64,000 nt of DNA from Vitreoscilla stercoraria DSM 513 (GTDB taxonomy: Bacteria; Pseudomonadota; Gammaproteobacteria; Burkholderiales; Neisseriaceae). The position numbers and the translations under genes are program-made. Position 1 is the first letter of the stretch; every line of letters begins with the position of its first letter. Positions 1 to 8,880 of this stretch are shown in pieces. The stretch lies in the NCBI RefSeq assembly GCF_000382305.1, contig NZ_KB908019.1, positions 179,416 to 243,415 on the forward strand, in the 5' to 3' direction. Under the pieces are notes generated by a model, which had not been told where the DNA came from, ran no database searches, and was given only the letters and a program-made list of their open reading frames with translations.

Positions 1-880
1 GTCGAAATTGCAGCAATTGTGCAATCGGCATGATTAAGCTTGCGCGGCTGCTTTGATGGGTGAGTAAGTCGTATAAATTCTCACTTAAATGTCTGTTTCG
101 GCCGCAGTGCGCTTGGATATCATCTGGTAAAGGTTGAAAATAATAGCGGGAAATATCGCTGTCGCAAACATAACCTAATTTTAATTCATGTAATCGGTGT
201 AAAAAATCATCTGCAGTTTCCGTCTGAGCTTGTTTGAGTGACCAATAGCCATTGAGGCTCGGATGGGTACGCAAATTCATTTTTGGCATGATGTGGTTGA
301 GTTGATGGCATAAAGGATGACTGGTCGGTAAATACCGATACAGCAAATTAATGCTTTGATTGAACGTGGTTTCATCAATAGATTGCAAATTTTCTGCTGG
401 GTAAATTTGCGTCAATATATATTGCATGTTTTCAAAAGCTTGCCAGCCTGATGTGGTTAAATAATCAATGTAAACCATGCCTTGTGGATGTATCACTTTG
501 GCAATTTGCGCAGTATGGCGTTGTTTTTCATCATCCGATAAATAACTGTAATAACCATGACACAGTACGTAGTCAATTGGTGTTTTAGGAGTGAAGTCTA
601 ACCATTTAGATACAGAAAGTATGCGCACATTTTTTATTTTTAAGTGTTTGCATGCTTCCTGTATTCGTTGGGCATACACAGCAGCACTGGCCACCGCAAT
701 GATTTTTGCGTTCGGATATTCACATGCTAAGGCCAAAGCATTGGCACCATGGCTGACACCCAATAAAACAATTTGCGCTTGTTCAACCGGTTGGGGTTGT
801 GGCAATTTGAATAAGACACTCAACGCACGTAGGCGGTCTGGGTGTAAGTCAAATTTGGGCTGGTCGTCAGGCAAGTGCAT
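1..880 (-). CDS. Class I SAM-dependent methyltransferase with regulatory-type C-terminal region (partial, runs off left edge)
   Basis: I translated this from the complement: an open frame of 293 codons continues past base 1. The ATG at 878-880 is the first possible start, because an in-frame TAA lies two codons upstream. The N-terminal part (about residues 36-95) has the Rossmann layout of a SAM methyltransferase: a hydrophobic strand ending in VLLGVSHGAN where the glycine-rich motif I is expected, then AKIIAVASAA as motif II. The later half, with a long helical region, resembles proteins carrying a methyltransferase regulatory domain. Motif I is degenerate (GVSHGAN rather than GxGxG), so activity is uncertain. 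The substrate is unknown. The C-terminus is missing from the window. Confidence 0.75.
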   Translation of the reverse strand, partial: MHLPDDQPKFDLHPDRLRALSVLFKLPQPQPVEQAQIVLLGVSHGANALALACEYPNAKIIAVASAAVYAQRIQEACKHLKIKNVRILSVSKWLDFTPKTPIDYVLCHGYYSYLSDDEKQRHTAQIAKVIHPQGMVYIDYLTTSGWQAFENMQYILTQIYPAENLQSIDETTFNQSINLLYRYLPTSHPLCHQLNHIMPKMNLRTHPSLNGYWSLKQAQTETADDFLHRLHELKLGYVCDSDISRYYFQPLPDDIQAHCGRNRHLSENLYDLLTHQSSRASLIMPIAQLLQFR

Positions 881-1003
881 GGCTTATTCTTTCTTTATTT
901 TATGGTTATATCTTATGGTTAAGAAACCTGCTTGAAATAATTTATGTTAAATGGCATTTATTGTAATGCCGCAATGCAATATATTGATATGTTAAGTCAA
1001 TTT

Positions 1004-1627
1004 TTAGCAATGCTTAACCGCTTGAGAGCGGATGGTGATATCCATTTTGGTTAAGCTAAATAACTGAGTCATTTGTTTGCTAGCATTGTCATTGGCCAGT
1101 TGCAAAATTTTTGCTTGGCAAGCAGATTGTTGGATTTGAACCTTCGCAGCATTTTGTGCTTGTTGGAGTAGATTGTTATCCAATGGTTCTAAATTCATCC
1201 AACCTCGTTGGTGGTCGTAAACTTGAATATTGGAAATTTGGGTGGAAAAAACTTCCGCAGCAGGCAAATCGACAATCATTTTTTGACCATCGGCCGAAAC
1301 TGTGACATCACTGGCATCTAATTTTGATAAATCCACACCTGCCACCACTTGTCCTTTGACAATGAACAAACCTTTTTCATGGTCTTGCCATAATTTATAC
1401 CAATTGCCTTGTTTCTCAGAATGCACCACGGTGTCGATGTGAAAAGCCATGGTTTCTAAGCGATTGAGTTCTTGGATTTTGGTTAATACGCCTTCACGCG
1501 TGATGGTCACGTGTTGTTGCTGGCTGATTTGTTGCTGTTTTTGATAGAAAAAATAAGCATAATAAGCTGCGGCTGCGAAGATGACAAGCAAGCTGAGAAC
1601 GAGCAACAGTGAAAAGAGTTTTTTCAT
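1004..1627 (-). CDS. DUF4230-like single-pass membrane protein
   Basis: A 207-residue protein. An N-terminal hydrophobic anchor (about residues 3-23, after MKK) is followed by a Gln-rich linker and a soluble domain, presumably periplasmic. The pattern of an anchor, then a beta-rich region with VKGQVVAGVDLSKL and VDLPAAEVF, fits the DUF4230 family, whose function is not known. The frame also allows a start at 1666. I prefer the ATG at 1627 because a TATAAT lies on the minus strand at 1678-1683, which would leave almost no leader for the longer form. Neither start has a convincing ribosome-binding site. It lies downstream of typA but is separated from it by a hairpin terminator. Confidence 0.7.
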   Translation of the reverse strand: MKKLFSLLLVLSLLVIFAAAAYYAYFFYQKQQQISQQQHVTITREGVLTKIQELNRLETMAFHIDTVVHSEKQGNWYKLWQDHEKGLFIVKGQVVAGVDLSKLDASDVTVSADGQKMIVDLPAAEVFSTQISNIQVYDHQRGWMNLEPLDNNLLQQAQNAAKVQIQQSACQAKILQLANDNASKQMTQLFSLTKMDITIRSQAVKHC

Positions 1628-1734
1628 GTATTTTGAGTGCGGACTTTGGGAGAAAGGCTGCATCATAAAGCTTTGTGATTATAAATAGGGTTTGTACAGG
1701 TAAAAGTGGTTTAAAGCGTGTTTAAAAAGCGGAT

Positions 1735-1767
1735 TAAAAAGCGTCCTGTAAGATTTACAGGACGCTG
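1735..1767 (-). terminator. Uptake-sequence inverted pair acting as typA terminator
   Basis: GCGTCCTGTAA at 1741-1751 and its reverse complement at 1755-1765 form a hairpin with a short loop. On the minus strand it is followed by five T residues, about 25 bases after the typA stop. Confidence 0.8.
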
Positions 1768-1789
1768 GTGAGACATCAACGTGAGAGCA

Positions 1790-3604
1790 TTAGTCTAATT
1801 TTTTGAAATGACGACGGCGTTCGGTTTCGCTCAAGTAGCGTTTGCGCAAACGAATCGATTGTGGTGTGATTTCTACCAATTCATCATCGTCGATGAATTC
1901 AACCGCGCTTTCCAAAGTCAATTTCATAGGTGTGGTCAAACGAACCGCTTCGTCAGTACCAGAGGCACGAACGTTGGTCAATTTTTTACCTTTTAATGGG
2001 TTAACCACCAAGTCGTTGTCACGGCTGTGAATACCGATAATCATACCTTCGTACAATTTGTCGCCTGGGCTCACAAACATACGACCACGGTCTTCCAAGT
2101 TCCACAATGCGTAAGCCACGGCTTCGCCTTGTTCTTGAGAAATCAACACGCCATTATGACGACCTGGCATGTCAGCTTTGACAGGACCGTAATCGTCAAA
2201 GACGTGAGACATCAAACCCACACCACGGGTCATGGTCATGAATTCGCCTTGGAAACCAATCAAGCCACGTGCTGGGATTTTGTATTCCAAACGAGTGCGG
2301 CCTTTGCCATCACTTTCCATGTTCACCAATTCACCACGGCGACGACCCAATTCTTCCATTACCGCGCCTTGGGTGTTGTCTTCCATGTCTACGGTCAAGT
2401 TTTCGTAAGGCTCAGATTTCACGCCATCGATGTCTTTGAATACCACGCGAGGTTTGGCAACAGCCATTTCAAAACCTTCACGACGCATGTTTTCCAACAA
2501 AATGGTCAAGTGCAACTCACCACGACCAGACACACGGAAGATGTCCGCATCGGCAGTGTCTTCCACGCGCAATGCCACATTGGTCAACAATTCGTGAGTC
2601 AAACGGTCACGGATTTGGCGAGAGGTAACGAATTTACCTTCAGTGCCTGCCAAAGGTGAAGTGTTCACCATGAAGTCCATGGTCAAAGTCGGCTCATCCA
2701 CAGACAACATTGGCAAACCTTTAGGGTTTTCTTTGTCAGAAATGGTCACACCGATGTTGATGTCGTCCAAACCTGAAATGATGACGATGTCGCCAGCTTC
2801 AGCTTCTTCCAAAGGCACACGATCCAAACCTTTAAAGCCCAATAATTGGTTGATACGGCCTTGAGCGATTTGTGTATCAGCTTGCATCACAGACACGATT
2901 TGACCTGGTTTGATACGACCGTTCAAGATACGACCAATACCCAAACGACCGGTATAAGTTGAGTAATCCAATTGTGAAATTTGGAATTGCAACACTTCGT
3001 CAGCCGAACCAGCTGGCTCTGGAGTGTGTTTCAAAATGGTTTCAAACAAAGGACGCATGTTGTCTGATTCGTCTTCTTCTTGCAATTTGGCAAAGCCAGA
3101 TAAGCCAGAAGCGTAAACAATTGGGAAATCCAATTGTTCGTCGGTTGCGCCCAAGTTGTCGAACAATTCAAATGTTTGGTCAATCGCCCAGCTAGGACGC
3201 GCACCTGGTTTGTCTACTTTGTTTACTACAACAATCGGGTGCAAACCCAAAGCCAAAGCTTTTTTGGTCACAAAACGGGTTTGTGGCATAGGACCTTCTT
3301 GCGCATCCACCAACAATACCACGCAGTCAACCATACCCAATACACGTTCAACTTCACCACCGAAGTCCGCGTGTCCTGGAGTGTCAACGATGTTGATGTG
3401 GTAACCTTCGTAATCAATGGCAGTGTTTTTTGCCAAAATGGTAATACCGCGTTCTTTTTCGATGTCGCCATTGTCCATTACGCGTTCATCTACTTGTTGG
3501 TGAGCGCTAAATGTACCTGATTGACGTAATAATTGGTCCACTAATGTGGTTTTGCCATGATCGACGTGGGCAATGATGGCGATATTGCGAATTTGTTTGC
3601 TCAT
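1790..3604 (-). CDS. typA: Ribosome-associated GTPase TypA/BipA
   Basis: A 604-residue translational GTPase of the usual TypA length. The G domain starts at the N-terminus with P-loop AHVDHGKTT (about 12-20), switch region ERGITI, DTPGHADF and NKVD. Domain II and the EF-G-like domains III and V follow, then the TypA-specific C-terminal domain. The family acts on the 70S ribosome and supports subunit assembly and growth under stress or cold. The start at 3604 gives the conserved MSKQIRNIAIIAHVDHGK N-terminus. It is transcribed alone, from a probable extended -10 promoter at 3643-3651, and ends at the uptake-sequence hairpin. Confidence 0.97.
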   Translation of the reverse strand: MSKQIRNIAIIAHVDHGKTTLVDQLLRQSGTFSAHQQVDERVMDNGDIEKERGITILAKNTAIDYEGYHINIVDTPGHADFGGEVERVLGMVDCVVLLVDAQEGPMPQTRFVTKKALALGLHPIVVVNKVDKPGARPSWAIDQTFELFDNLGATDEQLDFPIVYASGLSGFAKLQEEDESDNMRPLFETILKHTPEPAGSADEVLQFQISQLDYSTYTGRLGIGRILNGRIKPGQIVSVMQADTQIAQGRINQLLGFKGLDRVPLEEAEAGDIVIISGLDDINIGVTISDKENPKGLPMLSVDEPTLTMDFMVNTSPLAGTEGKFVTSRQIRDRLTHELLTNVALRVEDTADADIFRVSGRGELHLTILLENMRREGFEMAVAKPRVVFKDIDGVKSEPYENLTVDMEDNTQGAVMEELGRRRGELVNMESDGKGRTRLEYKIPARGLIGFQGEFMTMTRGVGLMSHVFDDYGPVKADMPGRHNGVLISQEQGEAVAYALWNLEDRGRMFVSPGDKLYEGMIIGIHSRDNDLVVNPLKGKKLTNVRASGTDEAVRLTTPMKLTLESAVEFIDDDELVEITPQSIRLRKRYLSETERRRHFKKLD

Positions 3605-3642
3605 AATCTCGTTGATATCTAATGAATTTTTTGTAACAGTAC

Positions 3643-3651
3643 ATTATAGCA
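3643..3651 (-). promoter_or_regulatory. Extended -10 promoter for typA
   Basis: On the minus strand the sequence reads TGCTATAAT: a perfect TATAAT with the TGn extension, about 40 bases upstream of the typA ATG. No good -35 is seen, which is usual for extended -10 promoters. Confidence 0.5.
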
Positions 3652-3779
3652 CCATTCAAAAAACCATGATGCAATTTCTATTGCACCGCAATGTAATAAA
3701 ATTTTATATTAAAAAATAATCAGTTAAAAAAATTCAAATGACCGTTGACGGTGTTTTGATTCAATACAAAGGGATAAAT

Positions 3780-4718
3780 ATGCGCATATTACAGCTTGGA
3801 CGTTTGTCAAATGATGTTAATGAAGCTTTGGCCAGTGGCTATGACACCACATTTTTGTGGCAACAAACACAAGCGGACGAATATTTGCGCCAAAATGGCA
3901 ATCGGTTTGATTTGGTGGTGACATCGGCACAGTTTGGTTTGACTCAAACCCAATTAGAATACCTGCCGAATTTGAAAGCAGTGTGCAGTTTTGGCGTGGG
4001 CTACGATGCCATCAATGTGGCAGATTTGCAAAAACGCGGCATTGTTTTGAGCAATACGCCCGATGTATTGACCGATTGTGTGGCTGACTTGGCATGGGGA
4101 TTGATTTTAGATGTGGCCAGACGCATCAGCGCAGCAGACCGCTATGTGCGCAGTTTGTCTTGGGGAGGCAAGCAGCGTTTTGGTAACAGTACCCGCGTCA
4201 GTGGCAAGCGTTTGGGCATTTTAGGTCTGGGTCGCATAGGCAAAGCCATTGCCAAACGGGGCGAGGGTTTTGGGATGGATATCGCTTACCACAATCGCCA
4301 AAAAGTGGCAGATGTGGCGTATGCTTATTTTGATGATTTGGGCGAATTGGCCACTTGGGCTGATTTTTTGGTCATTGCTTGCCCTGGCGGCAAAGAAACG
4401 CAAGGTTTGGTTGATGCAAGCGTCCTGAAAGCTTTGGGCGAACATGGCTTTTTAATCAACATTGCGCGTGGCTCTATTGTCGATGAGGCAGCATTGATTG
4501 AGGTGTTGCAAGCCAAACAATTGGCGGGTGCGGCTTTGGATGTGTATGCACACGAACCTAATATACCGACTGCATTGTTACAAAACGGCACGGTGGTATT
4601 AACGCCACATATGGGCAGTGCGACTTTGGAAACCCGTCAAGACATGGATACGTTGTTGTTGGACAATGTGGCCAGCTTTATGCAAACAGGACGGTTGTTA
4701 ACTGCGGTAACATTGTAA
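3780..4718 (+). CDS. D-2-hydroxyacid dehydrogenase (glyoxylate/hydroxypyruvate reductase-like)
   Basis: A 312-residue NAD(P)-dependent D-isomer 2-hydroxyacid dehydrogenase. The nucleotide-binding motif GLGRIGKAIAKR sits at about 147-158 and is followed by HNRQ. A basic residue at that place in this family usually means NADPH preference. Catalytic Arg (NIARGSIVDE), Glu and His (TPHMGSAT) regions are all present. Likely substrates are glyoxylate, hydroxypyruvate or a related 2-oxo acid, but the exact one cannot be read. The start at 3780 is chosen over an upstream ATG at 3738 because AAAGGG lies at good spacing and the protein then begins with MRILQLG. It carries one DUS-type site (GCGTCCTGAAA) at 4420-4430. 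Confidence 0.88.
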   Translation: MRILQLGRLSNDVNEALASGYDTTFLWQQTQADEYLRQNGNRFDLVVTSAQFGLTQTQLEYLPNLKAVCSFGVGYDAINVADLQKRGIVLSNTPDVLTDCVADLAWGLILDVARRISAADRYVRSLSWGGKQRFGNSTRVSGKRLGILGLGRIGKAIAKRGEGFGMDIAYHNRQKVADVAYAYFDDLGELATWADFLVIACPGGKETQGLVDASVLKALGEHGFLINIARGSIVDEAALIEVLQAKQLAGAALDVYAHEPNIPTALLQNGTVVLTPHMGSATLETRQDMDTLLLDNVASFMQTGRLLTAVTL

Positions 4719-4768
4719 ACTATGGTTAGCTCGTGTTCAGTGCTGTCTAGGTGTAAAGGAATGGTGCA

Positions 4769-5248
4769 ATGGTCAATTTATATGAGTTATTAGACATACC
4801 AGAAAATGCAGATCGCTTGACTATCGAGCGAGCCATTCGGTTGGCAAGAAGCCAAGGCAATGTGGAAGAGCGTTATTTGCAATTGGCGAGCAATTATTTA
4901 TTACATGATAAAAGACGAGCTCAATACAATCAAAAAATGGGTATTAAGGCGCGTACTCGTGAAAAAAATCGATTGTCAGTAGGAACGGATTGGCGTTATG
5001 TGGGTGGTGGCGTGGCTTTGGTGTTGTCTTTGTTCATACCGCTTGGTTATGTGATGTTAGGACAGCAAAAAGCGGCCGAGCAATTGTATCAAAATCCAAA
5101 TAGCGAATATCAAAAAGCACAAGAATCCATGCAAAAAGCGTGGTCCAACCATCCTGCACAGCCAGATGAGTTACAACACAAAGCCATAGAGCGGCAATTA
5201 AATGAGGCGGCTGAGGCGCATCAGAAAAAATTAGAGCAGATGCAATAA
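4769..5248 (+). CDS. J-domain-like membrane protein without an HPD motif
   Basis: A 159-residue protein. The first 60 residues resemble a J domain: NLYELLDIP at the start, and LLHDKRRAQYNQKMG where J domains end in DPxKRxxYD. The HPD tripeptide needed to stimulate DnaK is absent; the loop reads ARSQGN. A single membrane span (about 76-98) follows, then a charged helical tail rich in Glu, Gln and Lys that may form a coiled coil. The start has AAGGA eight bases upstream. It sits between the dehydrogenase and slyD on the same strand. It may be a DnaJ-like pseudo-chaperone anchor; the function is unknown. Confidence 0.7.
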   Translation: MVNLYELLDIPENADRLTIERAIRLARSQGNVEERYLQLASNYLLHDKRRAQYNQKMGIKARTREKNRLSVGTDWRYVGGGVALVLSLFIPLGYVMLGQQKAAEQLYQNPNSEYQKAQESMQKAWSNHPAQPDELQHKAIERQLNEAAEAHQKKLEQMQ

Positions 5249-5333
5249 CTATAGAGTCAATGCAGTATAAGTATTGGTAATGTTTCCAAAACACGGTAAT
5301 ATGCCACGATATTTAACTTGAAGGAAACATATC

Positions 5334-5813
5334 ATGACCGTTGAGAATGGCAAAGTAGTTAGCTTCCATTACACCTTGACCAATGCAGCTGGTGAAGTTT
5401 TGGATAAATCTCAAGAGCATCCTATGCCTTACTTGCACGGTGCAGGTAACATCATTCCTGGTTTGGAAAAAGAGTTGGCAGGTAAAGTCGCTGGTGACAA
5501 ATTGACTGTGAATGTTCCTGCTGCAGAAGCTTACGGCGAATACCATGAGCAATTGGTTAACGAAGTGCCGCGTGAAGCATTCCAAGGTGTGGATGTGATT
5601 GAGCCTGGTATGCAATTTCAAGCAGGTACACCAGAAGGCGTGCAAATCATCACTGTTAAAGCCGTAGAAGGCGACTTGGTGATTGTGGACGCTAACCACC
5701 CATTGGCTGGTGAAGATTTGACTTTTGAAGTAGAAATCGTAGAAGTGCGTGAAGCGACTGAAGAAGAAACTGCTCACGGTCATGTACACGGTGTAGGTGG
5801 TCATCACCACTAA
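5334..5813 (+). CDS. slyD: FKBP-type peptidyl-prolyl isomerase SlyD
   Basis: A 159-residue FKBP-fold prolyl isomerase with the insert-in-flap layout typical of SlyD: LDKSQEHPMPYLHGAGNIIPGLEKEL, then the insert domain, then NHPLAGEDLTFEVEI. The tail ends in AHGHVHGVGGHHH, a His-rich metal-binding segment shorter than that of E. coli SlyD. The family folds proteins, and in some species delivers nickel. A strong ribosome-binding site (AAGGA) precedes the start by eight bases. Transcription ends at the uptake-sequence hairpin just after the stop. Confidence 0.95.
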   Translation: MTVENGKVVSFHYTLTNAAGEVLDKSQEHPMPYLHGAGNIIPGLEKELAGKVAGDKLTVNVPAAEAYGEYHEQLVNEVPREAFQGVDVIEPGMQFQAGTPEGVQIITVKAVEGDLVIVDANHPLAGEDLTFEVEIVEVREATEEETAHGHVHGVGGHHH

Positions 5814-5834
5814 TTAAACTGAGTATTCGGTTTT

Positions 5835-5872
5835 TAAAGCGTCCTGTAAACATTTACAGGACGCTTTTTTAT
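5835..5872 (+). terminator. Uptake-sequence inverted pair, slyD terminator
   Basis: GCGTCCTGTAA (5839-5849) and TTACAGGACGC (5854-5864) form a hairpin followed by six T residues. Confidence 0.85.
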
Positions 5873-5882
5873 GTCTGACAAA

Positions 5883-6359
5883 TCATTTGATTTTCTTGTG
5901 TCGCAATGGCAATAAACGCCCATTGCGCTTCAAACTCATCATGACCATATTCGATTGTATGTCCCGCACACCTTTGATTTGATTCAAGGTATGGACAATG
6001 AATTCTGAAAAATGCTCAAAGTCTTGCGTGCGAATGTGCAGCAAATAGTTTGAGCCACCTGTAATCACATACGCATCAGAAATCTCGTCTAATTGTTCGA
6101 TGGTATCTTGGAAAGATTGATGCCAATCGTCTGCACCTTGATCGATGCGCACTTGTACAAAAGCTTCAACGGTATAGCCTAATTTTTTCGCATTGAGCAA
6201 AGCATGGTAGCCCTGAATGTAGCCTGCTTGCTCCAAGGTCTTGACGCGGCGCAAACAAGCGGAAGGCGATAAAGCAACCATGTCGGCCAAATCTTGATTG
6301 CTGAGTCTGCCATTGGTTTGCAAGTGGCGAAGGATTTTAAAGTCAGTTTGGTCTAACAT
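5883..6359 (-). CDS. Lrp/AsnC-family transcriptional regulator
   Basis: A 158-residue regulator. An N-terminal helix-turn-helix (LDQTDFKILRHLQTNGRLSN, then LADMVALSPSACLRRVKTLE) is followed by an AsnC-type ligand-binding ACT-like domain (about 65-150). The start is chosen at the second of two adjacent ATGs because AGGAG lies five bases before it; 6362 is the alternative. The frame extends to 6425 but without a ribosome-binding site. The gene is divergent from kynA, so it probably controls tryptophan catabolism in response to an amino acid. This parallels kynR-type regulators known in other bacteria; the link here is inferred from position. Confidence 0.88.
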   Translation of the reverse strand: MLDQTDFKILRHLQTNGRLSNQDLADMVALSPSACLRRVKTLEQAGYIQGYHALLNAKKLGYTVEAFVQVRIDQGADDWHQSFQDTIEQLDEISDAYVITGGSNYLLHIRTQDFEHFSEFIVHTLNQIKGVRDIQSNMVMMSLKRNGRLLPLRHKKIK

Positions 6360-6400
6360 CATTACTCCTGCGAAAAATAAGCTATTAATTAGAATATTAT

Positions 6401-6445
6401 TTGAAAATACTATTTTCCATGTCATATATATGCAATATTCTGCAT
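6401..6445 (+). promoter_or_regulatory. Putative kynA promoter with overlapping palindromic operator
   Basis: TTGAAA (6401-6406) and TATATA (6425-6430) are 18 bases apart and could be -35 and -10 elements. Directly at the -10 edge is ATGCA-ATATTC-TGCAT (6430-6445), a perfect 5+5 inverted repeat suited to the Lrp-type regulator encoded next door. Confidence 0.4.
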
Positions 6446-6526
6446 GAAGGCTTATGCTACACTGATTTATGATTTTGTAGTAAAAAATAAAAATTTTCTA
6501 AGTGAATTTAATATCTTATTGAGATT

Positions 6527-7573
6527 ATGATGAAAAATGAACGCCCGCCTGTTTATTATGCAGAATACTTGCAATTAGAGAAAATACTCAATGCTCAAGC
6601 ACCTGAAAGCGTCAAAGAGGGTGTGCGTGCTGATGATGAAATGTTGTTCATCATTATCCACCAAACTTATGAGCTTTGGTTTAAGCAAATATTGCATGAA
6701 ATCAACATTGTGCGTGATATTTTTGCGCAGCCCAATGTGTCTGATAATGCGCCTGATGTTTACAATGCAGTGAGTCGTTTAAAACGGGTGTGTGAGATTT
6801 TAGAAGTATTGGTCAAGCAAATTTCAGTTTTAGAAACCATGACGGCATTGGATTTTTTGGATTTTCGCGATTTTCTGCGTCCAGCTTCGGGTTTTCAAAG
6901 CATACAGTTCAAAATCATCGAAGCTTTATTGGGTTTGCAATATCAAAGCCGCCACGGCCAAGAATATTACTTGTCGCAATTGAGTGAAACAGACCGTTTG
7001 CGTGTACAAGCGGTAGAGAGTGAAACGTCATTATTGTCTTTGCTCAATGTTTGGTTAGAACGCATGCCTTTGGCCGAACATCACAATGCATGGGCTACAA
7101 GCCATGAGAAAGATTGGGGTTTTTGGCAGCAGTTGCGTCATACGTATGCCAAAGATTTGTCTGAGGGTGAGCAAAACAATTTAGCGGTGTTTGATCAATT
7201 GTTTATGACGCAAGACACTTATCCGACAGAACGGCGTTTGAGCCAATTGGCGAGCAAAAATGCGTTGTTCATCATGATGTATCGTGACCATCCATTGTTG
7301 CAATTGCCGTATGAATTGCTCAATTTATTATTAGAAATCGATGAACAATTGTCTTTATGGCGCTATCGCCACATTCATATGGTTGGCCGCACGATAGGCA
7401 AGCGTGTCGGTACCGGTGGCAGCACAGGTGCAGGTTATTTGAAAGCCGCTGCTGAGAGCCACATGATATTCAAAGAAATTTCAGAGTTAACCTCATTTTT
7501 GATGCCAAGACACCAATTGCCACAACCGCCACAAGAAGTGGTGGCATGCATGTCTTTTGCATCGAGCCGTTGA
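6527..7573 (+). CDS. kynA: Tryptophan 2,3-dioxygenase
   Basis: A 348-residue haem dioxygenase that opens the indole ring of L-tryptophan to N-formylkynurenine, the first step of the kynurenine route. Family signatures are clear: YLQLEKIL near the N-terminus, DDEMLFIIIHQTYELWFKQ (about 36-54), DFRDFLRPASGFQS (substrate and oxygen pocket), and WRYRHIHMVGR with the axial haem ligand, followed by GTGGSTGAGYL. It is somewhat longer than typical bacterial TDOs of about 280-300 residues. kynU follows after 47 bases, so the two are probably co-transcribed. Confidence 0.96.
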   Translation: MMKNERPPVYYAEYLQLEKILNAQAPESVKEGVRADDEMLFIIIHQTYELWFKQILHEINIVRDIFAQPNVSDNAPDVYNAVSRLKRVCEILEVLVKQISVLETMTALDFLDFRDFLRPASGFQSIQFKIIEALLGLQYQSRHGQEYYLSQLSETDRLRVQAVESETSLLSLLNVWLERMPLAEHHNAWATSHEKDWGFWQQLRHTYAKDLSEGEQNNLAVFDQLFMTQDTYPTERRLSQLASKNALFIMMYRDHPLLQLPYELLNLLLEIDEQLSLWRYRHIHMVGRTIGKRVGTGGSTGAGYLKAAAESHMIFKEISELTSFLMPRHQLPQPPQEVVACMSFASSR

Positions 7574-7620
7574 AAATTGATTTAAACCACACATTCCATT
7601 GAGAAATAGAGGAAAAAAGT

Positions 7621-8868
7621 ATGTTGACATTAGAATACTGCCGCGAGTTGGACGAAAAAGACGTTTTGGCGGCGATGAAATCTGAATTTGCTTTGCCGAA
7701 CAACACCATTTATTTGGATGGCAATTCGCTAGGTGTGCGCCCACATGCTGCTTTAGAGCGTGTTAACCACATTGTGCGCCAAGAGTGGGAACAAGATTTA
7801 ATTGGCAGCTGGAACACGCATGGTTGGTGGGAGCTGCCTTTGCACATTGGTAACAAAGTGGCGCAATTGGTGGGTGCGAAAGCGGGTGAAGTGGCTGTGA
7901 CCGATACTACCAGCTCTAACTTATTCAAAGTGTTGGCAACAGCTTTGAAAATTCAACAAGATGACAGCAAACGCAAAATCATTTTGGCTGAACGTGAGGC
8001 GTTTCCAACCGATTTGTACATCATTCAAGGCATGACAGCATGGTTAGAGCGTGGTTATGAGTTGCGCTTGATTGATGGCCCACAAGATTTACAGGACGCT
8101 TTGAGTGATGAAGTGGTGGCAGTGGTGTTGTCACATGTGAATTATCGCAGCGGTTATTTATGGCCTATGCAAGAAACCACCGCTCAAATTCATGCTCACG
8201 GTGCTTTGGTTATTTGGGATTTGTGTCATTCTATTGGTGCGGTCGAAATTGATTTGAATGGCAGCGATGCTGACTTTGCTATTGGTTGTACTTATAAATA
8301 TTTGAATGGTGGCCCTGGTGCGCCTGCGATGGTGTGGGTGCCTGAAAAACACGTTAACCAAGTCGGTCAGCCTTTGTCTGGTTGGTGGGGACATGCTAAG
8401 CCATTTGATATGGCGACCGATTACACGCCTGCTCAAGGCATACGCCGTTATTTGAGTGGGACACAGCCAATCACTTCTTTGGCATTGGTGGATTGTGGCG
8501 TGGATGTGTTCTTAAAAACACAGATGTCCCAAATCCGCAGCAAATCTTTGGCTTTGACCGATTTGTTCATTGCTTTGGTAGAGCAAGAATGTGGACAGCA
8601 TGCGTTGACTTTGGTAACGCCGCGCGAGCAAGCGATTCGTGGCAGCCATGTGAGTTTCCGTCATGAACATGGCTTTGCCATCATTCAAGCTTTGATTGAG
8701 CGTGGTGTGGTGGGAGATTATCGTGAGCCTGAAGTGATGCGTTTTGGTATTACACCACTTTATTTGAGCCATGAAGACATTTGGGATGCGGTACAACATT
8801 TGAAAAATATTTTAGACACAGGCAGCTGGGATCAAGCCCATTTTCACCGTCGTGGTGCTGTGACTTAA
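7621..8868 (+). CDS. kynU: Kynureninase
   Basis: A 415-residue PLP enzyme that cleaves kynurenine to anthranilate and alanine. The family-specific YLDGNSLGVRP, SWNTHGWWELP, SHVNYRSGYLWP, WDLCHSIGAVE and CTYKYLNGGPGAPA are present; the last holds the PLP-binding Lys. AGAGGA lies seven bases upstream of the start. An intragenic uptake-type site (TTACAGGACGC, 8089-8099) encodes LQDA. With kynA and the alpha/beta hydrolase at 10444-11220 it would take tryptophan to anthranilate. No anthranilate-degrading genes are seen nearby. Confidence 0.96.
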   Translation: MLTLEYCRELDEKDVLAAMKSEFALPNNTIYLDGNSLGVRPHAALERVNHIVRQEWEQDLIGSWNTHGWWELPLHIGNKVAQLVGAKAGEVAVTDTTSSNLFKVLATALKIQQDDSKRKIILAEREAFPTDLYIIQGMTAWLERGYELRLIDGPQDLQDALSDEVVAVVLSHVNYRSGYLWPMQETTAQIHAHGALVIWDLCHSIGAVEIDLNGSDADFAIGCTYKYLNGGPGAPAMVWVPEKHVNQVGQPLSGWWGHAKPFDMATDYTPAQGIRRYLSGTQPITSLALVDCGVDVFLKTQMSQIRSKSLALTDLFIALVEQECGQHALTLVTPREQAIRGSHVSFRHEHGFAIIQALIERGVVGDYREPEVMRFGITPLYLSHEDIWDAVQHLKNILDTGSWDQAHFHRRGAVT

Positions 8869-8880
8869 TCTGATTCAATC

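Noticed and set aside
591..935. 114-codon open frame on the + strand at the left edge
   Set aside because: It is antisense to the methyltransferase frame that fills 1-880 on the minus strand, and its peptide has no recognisable features.
2027..2659. 210-codon open frame antisense to typA
   Set aside because: It lies wholly inside a certain gene, is His/Thr/Phe-rich in the way mirror frames are, and has no ribosome-binding site.
3738..3779. Longer N-terminus for the hydroxyacid dehydrogenase
   Set aside because: The extra 14 residues are not family-like and the ATG at 3780 has the better ribosome-binding site.
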